Shown: piece after piece, positions 26,701-39,600 of the stretch
Position numbering within the stretch: the first letter of the stretch is position 1
Layout of the letters: the number at the start of each line of letters is the position of its first letter
From: Tubulanus polymorphus
Lineage: Eukaryota; Nemertea; Palaeonemertea; Tubulaniformes; Tubulanidae
Length of the DNA stretch: 64,000 nt
Direction: 5' to 3'
Assembly (NCBI RefSeq): GCF_964204645.1
Contig: NC_134028.1
Location: forward strand, 4,872,501 to 4,936,500
Notes under the pieces: generated by a model
Database searches by the model: none
Told to the model about the DNA's origin: nothing
The model's input: only the letters and a program-made list of their open reading frames with translations
Position numbers and translations under genes: made by a program

Positions 26701-28020
26701 AACCCTGCATATTAAGAATGGAAAAGTGGAGTCCGAAAAGTTCCCTTGAGCTAATATTTACTCAACATTTCGACTAAGTCATCTACAGTAAGACTGAAGT
26801 ATGATAGGCTATACCATAGTCAAAATATCGAATAAACTACTAGCTCATGGAAACATTTCTTCTATTTTCAGTGTAGGAAGTATTTGTTAATACCTTTGAT
26901 TCGGAATGTTTTACTCTTTGTTTCAGATCATCCATATATGATTTCGCGTGCTCACTTTCAACCATATAAGCTTTAACTTCCCATTGATCTCCAGCCTCTA
27001 AAGCTTCTTGACGGTTCTTATCATCAAATGACTGCAAGTTAAAATATAATATGACATCAATTGAATATCTTAACCAAGGCACGATGCTGTTGCATTCACT
27101 ATCAGTGCTGAGTGCCAGGGTGCCTACATTTACACGATTTGCTTTCTTCCAGGATACCCTGCTGTTATTTCACCTCAGTATATAAAAAAGTCATAATGTC
27201 CTTATTATCTAAATCATCATTGTATTCAATTACATATTGATGTAAATTATTCAGGAAATAGAAGATAAGATATGATATGAGTGTTAAGCGAGTGCTGCGG
27301 CCTGCAGTTGTGTGCGGGAAACACTTTATCTACCTTGTCTCGAAAACAAATACAAGTAGCCATCGCGCCGGGATTGTTTAAATGACCATGTAGAAATTCG
27401 AGTTCAGTCACGCTGCGGTCACGGTACTTTTCCACCCATCTGAACAACGCGCTGGCAACATCGAAATTCTTCTGAAGGGTTGCATCATTTTCACCGTGCC
27501 AACCATAACGCTACAAAAAAGAATTTTTCATTAAATAATTTCCCGGCCATGAGTCTTGAATTTTGGATGTCGGCTTAGGCTTTACGGAGGTTATAAGGGG
27601 CCGCTAGTTGATGCGTGCCAACAATGTGCTGACAATAATTATGTTGACATTTTGTGATAGCCTAGTCGCGTTAAGTCAATGTTGACATAATCATTGTCGA
27701 CCTTATCGCTTCCATAAAAACCTCACCTGTCCAAAATATCCAATGAAGATATCAGATCGATCACATTCTCGAAGACAGATTTCAATAGTTCTAGCACTAT
27801 CAGCAGATTCTGTAGTGATCCCCCATCGCATATCTACAGGACAGAACTGTATCCCTCTCGATCGGCACAATGCTTGTATCTGCGGAAAATAAACTCGCCG
27901 AAACAGCTCCCTCTCATTTTCCATACCTCTAAACGGAGATGAGAAAAATATTCGACAAACTCGTGGATCTTTGAGACGTTGCGTCCTCCATGCCCCGGGA
28001 TTACCAGAATCGAGCTCCAT
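20752..28020 (-). CDS. DUF4062-NACHT-TPR STAND ATPase (NPHP3/TEP1-like architecture)
   Basis: A 24-exon gene of about 1269 residues, closest in layout to animal proteins named 'TPR repeat-containing protein DDB_G0287407-like'. Exons (5'->3'): 28020-27727, 27510-27334, 27031-26894, 26662-26624, 26551-26368, 26289-26152, 25987-25752, 25541-25380, 25256-25084, 25006-24785, 24706-24589, 24512-24379, 24304-24154, 23781-23686, 23402-23269, 23183-23090, 22985-22800, 22690-22572, 22386-22242, 22164-22053, 21948-21705, 21570-21366, 21152-20937, 20844-20752. Residues about 20-150: DUF4062-type domain (FFSSPFRGMENERE, VDMRWGIT, GYFGQRYGW). Walker A GESGSGKSS near 286-294; Walker B IYIIIDGID near 383-391; sensor-like VSTRSDD; NPMFLN motif; winged-helix region near 510-630. 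TPR-like helices run from about 670 to the end. The start is the first ATG; the frame stays open 9 codons upstream to an AG, so an extra 5' exon is possible. The acceptor of exon 22 is the least certain. STAND proteins act as nucleotide-switched scaffolds; the ligand here is unknown. Confidence 0.9.
23881..24003. repeat. Inverted repeat (hairpin) in STAND-gene intron 13
   Basis: AGTTTCGAGATTTATCTAAA at 23881-23900 pairs with its reverse complement within 23951-23976; the 26-bp arms have one mismatch, with weaker pairing continuing inward (CTTCAGAAA against TTTCTCTGAAA). A third copy of the right arm (GATAAATCTCGAAACTTA) follows at 23985-24003. Non-coding; MITE remnant or simple fold-back. Confidence 0.8.
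27081..27130 (+). mobile_element. SINE fragment related to the 61138 copy
   Basis: GATGCTGTTGCATTCACTATCAGTGCTGAG closely matches GATGCTATTGCATTTACTATCAGTGCTGCTGAG inside the SINE at 61138-61352. A second match (GTGTGCGGG) lies at 27310. It is a truncated, diverged copy in an intron of the STAND gene between exons 3 and 2. Confidence 0.55.
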
Positions 28021-28554
28021 CTTTCCCCAAGCCCTATGATTCTCCAACAGCCAGGCAGCCTCTTAAGTGAACCAACTAATATCAACTACCACAACAATCG
28101 TGGCTAGCCCAGATTTTAAGAACTGAAAAATAAATACACATAGTAAATAGAGCAATTTTTGATTGTGACTTTTGTGTCTGGCTCGTTCATGAAAACTGCT
28201 CCAGTCTCACAAACTGGACTCGAATTTAACAACATTGCTTACCACTCATATCAACTTTCATCTAATAGGAGTATGTGTGTGTGGACAAAGTGTCTTGTTA
28301 GGAAATGTCAATAAAATTAGATTGAACTTGCGTTGCGTGGGTAAAACTTTGACGACGACCTTCAGAATTTGGTCTCTTTTTTTATAGTTTTTTAAAAGTT
28401 TTTTTTAGTTTTTAGTTGTCTTGTCTGGTAGGTACACGACATTATTGACATGTATTGCCCATTTGTATTTGTATCATAAGGCGTTAATAATTATTAATTG
28501 AATTGAATTGTCAAACAAGTGCTGCCCCCTAGTTTCGTGGGTAAGTGAGTAAAA
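28021..28554. promoter_or_regulatory. Divergent promoter region, STAND gene and KAT8
   Basis: 534 bp separate the two divergent start codons, so the 5' UTRs and promoters of both genes must lie here unless the STAND gene has further 5' exons. No clear TATA box. A weak imperfect RFX-like half-site pair (GTTGCGTGGGTAAAAC, 28332-28347) is present, but the second half is poor and it is not claimed as a site. Confidence 0.5.
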
Positions 28555-31229
<2,675 letters not shown>

Positions 31230-31536
31230 ATTTATTGTGACTGCGTAATATTGTTTATTGTTAATGTAGCTTTCAGTGTATTCAATACATCCTCATTGAA
31301 GTTAGTCGTTCACTACTGATCCTTGTAAATGACGACGCGTGTAAATATAAATGCATTTTATAAAACAGAAATTTTCTTTCAAAATTTATGCCGTAGGATG
31401 CCTCGCTTGTATTGACTGAGAGATGGACAGAATTCCACAGATCTTCCTTTAAAGTTTTAATTTTCGGATTTAATTTTAATTTTCGGATTTAAAACAACGA
31501 AGAATAGCGAGTATATTACAGGATATTTGAGATGAT

Positions 31537-31542
31537 TTTATT
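31537..31542 (-). terminator. NME5 polyadenylation signal
   Basis: AATAAA on the minus strand, 128 nt beyond the NME5 stop codon, inside the 440-bp convergent region with KAT8. Confidence 0.55.
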
Positions 31543-31669
31543 AATTCTACTGAAAACGACCAAAACAAACTTTCACGTAGAACAATTTACATAACTGAAT
31601 TTTATATGTTTAATGTACAAGACTTGAAAAATATTTGTATATTTGTGCTGATGGACAGACTGCGAGTTC

Positions 31670-33139
31670 TTACACCGGTTCTTCAACTGTGGGTTCACGT
31701 ACTTTAGGTTTGTTAGGGTTATTTTCTAACAGCCAGTCTGCTAACCAAATCTACAAAATTAAAAAATAAATTACACAATTGTCATTTCGATATACTGGTA
31801 CCCTATTTAATTAACCCTGAAAATAGGATCATGTCAAATTATCTTCTCAAAACTTTTGGTTAAGCTGTTATTGCTTACTTCAAGTTTTCAATGAGGAAGA
31901 AAATTCAAACTTATACGATTTACGATTAAACTTGTTCGTAACACTTAACTTGGACCCAGTATCCCATGAGTTAAGATTTCACTCCGAGGAAACTGATGGA
32001 AAATGAAATGATTTTAACGCGACAGTTGGACAGATTGTATAACTGGATCGTTGTGCTATCTTTCTAATCTTACCACGGGATCTGCAGGTTTTTGTTTACA
32101 TAGATTCGTTAATCCCTTCAGTAACGTCGGATTAACAGCTTTAGCGAGATAATCGCGTGCAGCTTGACCGACGGGGATCGGCTCCACAACACTGTCCGGG
32201 AAGAAGAATCTGATTTCACGCTCGGCGGATGAGAAACAATCGCTACCATGCAATGCGTTCCTCTGGTCGTCCGTACCGTAAATAGCACGCAGGCTGAAAT
32301 TCATGAAAATTACAAGCTATCAGAAATAACAAAATTAAGATTTTTCAAACCAAAATGGTCAAGGTAAAAAGTACACGTGAATTACTATTTTTTTCTGTCA
32401 CTTCATCAGATTAATAATTCAGAGACAATAGATCAAGATGGTAGAGATTACTGAATGGGCTCTACTGTAACTTTATTGGTCAACGTAATAATTCACAGAA
32501 AAGAAACTAACCAATCAGGATGAGTCTGCCTTGCTTTCAGTGTATTCGTCGGTCCAATCAGTGTTCTCCAATGAGAAATAGCGCCCTCTTTAGCGATCAC
32601 CATAGGAATAATCGGTCCTTTACTCATGTAAGCCACTAAACTTGGGAAGAACATTTTACCAAAGTGTTCGGCATAGAAATCGCTGGCCTGTTCAGGGGTT
32701 AATTTAACCCTCCGCTTCTGCAAGCGAGACAATCAACAAATTAATGATATTGAAAATGATGGGTCTGTGATTGGACGCGAGGCTTCGATTGGTCTACAGA
32801 TTCTGGAATTTTCTTCTGGCGCTCCTTTCGTCCAGAATCTCTCCACCTATTCACCAGAATGGCATAATAAACCTGATAGAAGTGGCCGGTAGTGAGTTTG
32901 AAATCGGGAATTGATATTCTTAAACGGGAATACATACAATCAAAACCTGCCTAAAAAGAAAGGATGTTATTGTCAAGAGTCCATTAATGTACCTGTAAAA
33001 TAGTAAATCCTGATCTGGAAATGATATCTTCAATTTCATCAGCTTTATCAACAGCATCAGGTTTAATAATAGCCAGAGTTCGTTCTACGAAAACATCTGG
33101 AGCGGTGATTTTAATCGGTGAGTCTGTGGACCCGGTCAT
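31670..33139 (-). CDS. NME5: Nucleoside diphosphate kinase homolog 5
   Basis: Cilium/sperm-flagellum protein of the divergent group II NDP kinases, associated with radial spokes. Exons: 33139-32993, 32717-32512, 32293-32074, 31750-31670; 217 residues against about 212 in human. The NDK domain runs from residue about 18 (ERTLAIIKPDAVDK) to about 150, and includes the ALHGSD motif with the nucleotide-binding/phospho-histidine position (near 133). It is followed by the Dpy-30-like helix pair (LLKGLTNLCKQKPADP and WLADWLLENNPNKPK). That C-terminal extension separates NME5 from other NME proteins. The start chosen is MTGSTDSP; an in-frame upstream ATG at 33214 would add 25 hydrophobic residues unlike the family. 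Exons 2 and 3 join to give Cys where human has Ser (THPDCLRAIYG). Head-to-head with FBF1. Confidence 0.96.
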
Positions 33140-33655
33140 CTTCGTGTAATCTGTACAGAACCCGTATAGAAAGCTCACAGTACACAATACACCTAAACAA
33201 ACCCCTGTCAACATTCACTTCAGCACTGTGACATACGCGTCTTCGTTGCCACGGGTTACAACCACGTCTACAAAGTCGCGGAACAATCCCACTTCAATTC
33301 AATATATCTTTTATTGAATCCTTTGATTATCGGATTTCGCGTAAAAAATTATGAAATGTCATTTCATAGAAATGAATAATACGTCTATTAACAATTTATC
33401 TATATGTATCTCTATCTCTATAAATAAGTCTCAATTTGAACTTTAAGCGCGTAAAGACTGTGGGTTTCTTCACCTAGGAAAAATACCAGGTCTCGCCGGA
33501 TTAGTTGTTCCGCGACGTTCCATTTGTTTCAATATGGTTGACAGTAGTGACATTTCATAGATTTTTGTACAATTTTCACATTAAAATGCCGTCGTTGTCG
33601 TGAGTATTACTCGAATTTGTGGCATCGAGTATCGGGATATATAGAGCAGTTTACG
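33140..33655. promoter_or_regulatory. Bidirectional promoter of NME5 and FBF1
   Basis: 516 bp separate the divergent start codons of two cilium genes. No TATA box is evident in either direction. The X-box-like site lies close to the NME5 start. Some of this interval is 5' UTR of one or both genes. Confidence 0.7.
33245..33259 (+). promoter_or_regulatory. Candidate RFX X-box
   Basis: GTTGCC-ACG-GGTTAC: first half-site perfect for GTNRCC, 3-nt spacer, second half one mismatch from RGYAAC. X-boxes are the established binding sites of RFX factors that drive ciliary genes, and the site sits between two ciliary genes, about 105 bp upstream of the NME5 ATG. Confidence 0.6.
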
Positions 33656-36600
33656 ATGAATTCAGTAAGTATCAACAGAACCGCGTAAAATCCTGAAATA
33701 CACCAGAAATACTGACATATATACAGTTAAACCTCATCAAATCAATTTAAATTAGAATTTATTTGTTATCTTTCGGAATTCCTAAACAAACAAGCAAAAC
33801 AAATAAAGCTCAATCATTTTTCTTGACAGGACTGGAAACCAGGACAGAATAAAAACAAGAAAACTGGACGCTCATTTGATCAGTTAGATGATGCTTTAGG
33901 AGATTTACTTGGCGGAGGTACATTTATAATACAGTCCTTTTAATCACAGCAAAAACTTTGAATATTTTACTCTGAAAAGTACCGGTATTAGAAATAACTT
34001 CAGATTCATTTGTTACAATGTTGATTCATGATTTTAGATGATTCTCCACCTCCGGCTAAAAACGCTATTAGAACCACAGCATCATCTGTAAGTAAAAAAA
34101 TCATTGAATTCCTGCTCTTTAGATCTGGACATTTATCATAAATCACTTCAGCAATCTGTTATTGTTTTTGTAGGCAGCGAGAGGTTCAGCCATGAGAACT
34201 AAAGGCAAATCAAAGTAAGTTCATTCAAACCACAGTTTCACGAGAAAAAATTGTAGGCTTAATTCTCTGCATTCAAATATAGAAGATTTTCTTCTCAATA
34301 TTTCAGCCATCAAGATGCAGACTTTTACAGTAGTATGGCAGCTGTTAGCGAGGAACCATCAGATTTCTCAGATGCTGATCCTGCAAGCTTGGCTAAACAG
34401 TTAGAGGTCTGTGATACTGGACCAGTTAACATCCCACGCCAGAAGAAAATATCCACAATTATCAAGAAAATACCTAAGAGACTAATGACGATTCGACTCA
34501 TGAGCCTTTTTCTAAAGTCACAGAATTGAGTCTAAACAATCTCTATAGTTTCTTAATGATTTTGGGTTTTTCTCGAATTAGACAGTTCACTGTCTTTAGA
34601 AACCAATTTCAGACCCCAATCATTCAATCAAGTAAAAACTTTGTGATTTCAGGACTTGGATGACATGGATGCTCATTTATTCGGATCAGGATCATTAAAG
34701 AAACCGTTGAATAAATCTGGACCAGTGAAGAAGGAAGCGACGAGACCAGTGTCTGCACCAGACACGAAGAAAACTGTTACGTTTTCGCCACCAAATTCAC
34801 CACCTAAAACAGCAGGTTAATATCTAATAGAACACTTCAATAACAAACTGTGTAATAACTATTGATGGAACACTCAGACCTGTTATAACGATAGGCCTAA
34901 TATAAATTCGCCCATAAAGAATAAAAACAGTCTGGAGGTTCATCCTGATAGCCATCTTCAGGAATGCCAAATTTTGAAGATGTCTCTTACGATATCGTCA
35001 AAATGTCAAATCAATAAAAGCTCAGGTAGGTATTTCACACTATTTTTTATTCTAAGTGTGGCATTTTGTATTAATAGACTTCGTATCATCAATGTTGCAC
35101 TGTATGAGAGTGTAATGTATGTAATTATCTATATATGTATAGAGTATGCAGCTACATCACCTCGTCGTGGATCACTGAAATCACAAGCTAATTTACAGGA
35201 ACAAGTGAAAAAAGATGTTGAAGAACAATTGAAGGCTAAAACTATCGATTTTGGAGGTATAAATCAAAACCAGCGATACATTCACATTGATTGAAGTCAA
35301 GTGTTTTTAAAATCAGTTGTATCATTCTCGTATAGATATAGATGAAGATGATCCGTTAGCCGGATTATTATCAGATGATGAAGATATACCGAAACGAAAA
35401 CCTGCGAAAAAACCAGTTCCAACCACGTCGACCCCAGTTTCGCAAGAAGGTCGGTAGAAACATTGACATTCATGTCGGAATTTATGGATTTTTCATTTAA
35501 TCGAATATGAATTGATGGTGTTTTTTAGACAATCGTCCACCAACGCGAAGTGGACCGTCTCAGAGAACTTCACCCCGAACAGATCAGACTCCTACTCAAA
35601 AAGGTGCGGTGTTTGCGTCATTTTTCTGAGCAGATTTTCAAGACTGCAAAACTTCAAAACATTTGAATGATATTTTTCTGTGTAGATATTGAACCCGAAC
35701 GACCAAAAGCCGCGAAGAAAAGAGAAGAAATCATATTTAGTGATAACGATGATGATGTTTTAGGAGGTAAAATTCGTTCAAGTTATGAAATAAAAATCAC
35801 ACACTTAGAATTAGAAATAGAACCTGAAAAGAGTTCTTGAGCAAATTGACTTTATCCTAATAGCCATCTTCAGGAATATGTTCACTTGAATATTTGATCA
35901 ATTTGAATGATTGTTTGTAGGGATGGGCCTCGAAGATGACGAGCCGAAAAAAGTCGAGACCGTAGAGAATAAACCAGCTCGATCAGTATTCGACAATCTG
36001 TTGAAAAGTGACGTCGCTTCAAAACATTTACAAACATCTACGAAACAAGAGAAAAGAGATTTTATACTCGATAAAAAATACCTAAACAAATCACAAAAAG
36101 GTAAAAGTTTATCACCAGTGGTTTCTAGTTAACTTGGTTTTCTGTGTTCAATCTTTTTCAGTTTAAATCGAATGAACCTTTGGAGTTGATTGTTGATTTG
36201 TAATTTTTCACTTACAGAACCAGAGAAGAAAGAAATGACAGAAGAAGATTTTACATTTGGAAGTTATCGTCCGTCTTCAGCTGCCTCGTCTAGAACCGGT
36301 CGTAACAGGTTAGACTAGTCAGTTATTCATTAAGTCCAATTTTATTGAACTTTAGTGTTTCCTGGGAGAACGTTTTCTACTTTCAATTTCAATCATTGAA
36401 AACATATTATTTCAGAACTAGTCAAAGAGCTGATATGGCAGCATCTTTGGGATTCCTAGACGACGCAGAAACGAAACCGATGAAACAGGCTGGTCGAAGT
36501 CGCGGAGGATTGTCATCGACTCTTCCCGATGATTTCGGTGGAAATTCTTGGTTAGACATGGCGTCTGAATCGAAACCAACGAACGATTCCGCGGACACTA

Positions 36601-39600
36601 AACCTCCGAAATCACCGGTTACTAAACCGAGCAGTTTGACTTCTCCGCGTAGCGATGACTGGTTAGGATTGGGTAATGATGTCGTCGTGGACACGAAGCA
36701 TGAATCGACCGGTAGTAACTGGTTGGGATTCGCATCAAATTCTCCGCAAACTGCTCAGAGAAGAGCGAGTATCGCAGTCGAGGATCCGTCCTCGCCGAAA
36801 AAACAACCGCCGGAACAACCGCGTCGGATGAGTATCGCTGAAGAGAGACCGTCTTCTCCGCAGAAAAAACAACCCGATTTTACACCTCCCGCAAAACCGC
36901 CAGCGAAACTGGATTTACCGGCTGGGTTCGGTGATAAAAAACCAGAATATTTTACCGGTGATTTAGATTTAGACGGAAGTGTCTCGAAGTAAGTGTATTT
37001 ACTCTGTTCGCTATTATTTTGCTTCTCACTACAGGTACTATGATATTAGCCTGCTTTCTAACTGCATCTATCCCTATCAACTATTTATAGATCATTACCT
37101 ATAGCTGATACTAATGATAAACTATTTGAAGCTCCACCAAACTGGGAAATGTAAGTTTCTACAGAAGACACGTATTATATACATGTACTTGCACATTAAA
37201 CCCTGCTTCTTGTAGTGACTGAGACTTTTATTTTAAATGTTTGCTTAAAACAATATCTTGTATTTCTTAACATTGTAAGAAATTTCTCCCTCAACGTAAG
37301 ATTTACTGCAGGTTGACTGTTGTGATTTATGAAATAATTGTTATATTGTAGGAATAGTTTACCGTGGGATACAGGAAGCAGGAAACACCGTAGAGAGCTG
37401 GGTACTGCTGGACCATTAGAATCAACAGGTTCGTTTTATAAAACCATCACAATCATCCACAGATCGCTTAGTTTATTCATGATGAATATTTTATTCTAGG
37501 ACTGCGGCCGAGTTCAGCTGGTCAGCGGACACCTACAAAGCCTTCAACACCCGTCCATACGAACCAGTCTCACGATCTTACACCGAGTCTAACCCCGGGT
37601 TCACCAGCTACAGCCGCTGCTGGTCCCGATGTTCTCGTGGTTCAAATGCAGCAACAACTTCAACAACAACAACTCGATCTGGAACGGCAGCAGCAGCAAT
37701 GGTTGTCACAGCAACGACAGAAACAACAAGAAATACTCAAACAACAAGTGAGTAATTTAGTTTCATCAACTCTCTGATTATTACAAGTAATCGGAATTGT
37801 AAATATTTTCACAAATTATTGTTTACTACAGCAAATGCAAATGATGGAGGCCCAGGTATAATGTCTGTTTTATATCTAATTGAACAATCAAAACTTCAGT
37901 TAATTTTTTCTTTTATATAGCACTGTTATTTCTCTCCCAATAGTAGACCAAAATTTGGTTAATTATTCACTTGTTGATTCGTTGGTGTTTTGTGATTATT
38001 TGCACTAATTTTTTTTCCGTTCCGACCACATTGAACATTCACTTAGTTTCATTTCACATTATGAATCAATCCAATCATTCTGCACTAGCTTGAAAATAAT
38101 GATATCATTCTCGTGATAATAGAAAAGGAAATAAAATAAACATTTATTTTTCTAACCACGCAGCAAAGGCAGCATCAATTGATGTTACAATCACAGGTCA
38201 GTCTAACCACCCTTAACTCTCAAAAAACCCCTTTCAGATGAACAGATTTTTTTCTGATATTCGAAATTGATGAATATTTTCAGATGCAACTATCTAGTCT
38301 TCCTGCAGCAACAGCTCAACCAATGCCACTAGCAGCGATGGGTTTCAGTGGAATGAACACTACTCAGTATACAGAATTAGAGACCAAGGCAAGAATTGAA
38401 TTTAGAACCATGTACACAGAGCTAAGAGCGCTACAAATTAGGGAATCTTGATGTTAAAGACATTAAAATTTTTATTTTACCAAGATATTGTCAAAAGACA
38501 ATTAAACATATTATAAAACAACTTACTATGATTTCATTGTTTTGTGAACAGTTAGCAATTGTCAAACATTACTGATTACAACCGTTTTATTTCTGTGTGT
38601 TTAATAATGTAGATCAAAAGACTCGAGTTGGAGAAACAACACATTCAATCATTACTGGATTCATCTAAACAGCAGCATAACGACGAGATAGCTGCTTTAC
38701 AAGACGCTCACAAGTATGTATGAGGGTTCAGTTCTACAGTTCTTCGTTAAGCTTTGACTTCAGAGTTAGAACATTGAAAGTGAACTTATTTTAACTGTAG
38801 TGTCAATCAAGAACAATGAAATCTGGTTCTGGTTTGGCTAAAATCATAGCAATTTCAATTGATTTCTGGTCGCTCTATTTAGGAAACAAATGCAGCTTAC
38901 CGAAGACACATTTAGCAGACGGGAGAGGAGGTTTGTAACTTAATTCATCAGCGCCGTGAAACCGGGTTTTCGTTCGACAAATTTCTGACTAGATTTCAGT
39001 TTGTAATTTTAGACTGAAGGAAGAAAGCGATCAGTTAATACAACAGAACACCGATCGTCTGAAAAAGATGGAGAATGAACGATCGGAACTCGTGCTGTCT
39101 CATCAACAAAAACAAGAAGAATGGATGATGGAAAAACAGAGAGAAACTGAACGAATAAGAGAACAAAACAGGTACACCATACAGCAGCATTGCACAGACT
39201 TATGAGTTAAGATTAGTTTGTTTTCAACTGAATTAAACTCTTAGTCAAATAAAATCTCAGTGTCGAGATCCACAGCGAGTCAAATTTCAATGCTGAACTG
39301 GGGTTCGGGTTACAGAATGTTTGGCTGAGATAAGTTTTGATTTTTGAACCCCTAGCTCTTACACTACAGCTCAATATGTTAATGTATAATTGGTCGATTT
39401 AGGTTGACTATTGAGGATATGAAGAAGGATCACGATGCTATGATTGAACGCATTAAGAAAGCTAAGGATCAAGAACTTGAAGCTGTTACTAACGTACAAT
39501 CACACACTCGGTAAAGCTCTTTATTCGCTGCTTACTATTTTGCAAAATTCAGTTGTTTCAATGAATTCAATGGAACTTTTGTGTTCAGATCGTTACAGTT

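Noticed and set aside
33137-33214. Upstream in-frame ATG of NME5 giving a hydrophobic 25-residue leader
   Set aside because: NME5 proteins have no signal peptide and act in the cytoplasm/axoneme; the MTGSTDSP start fits family length.
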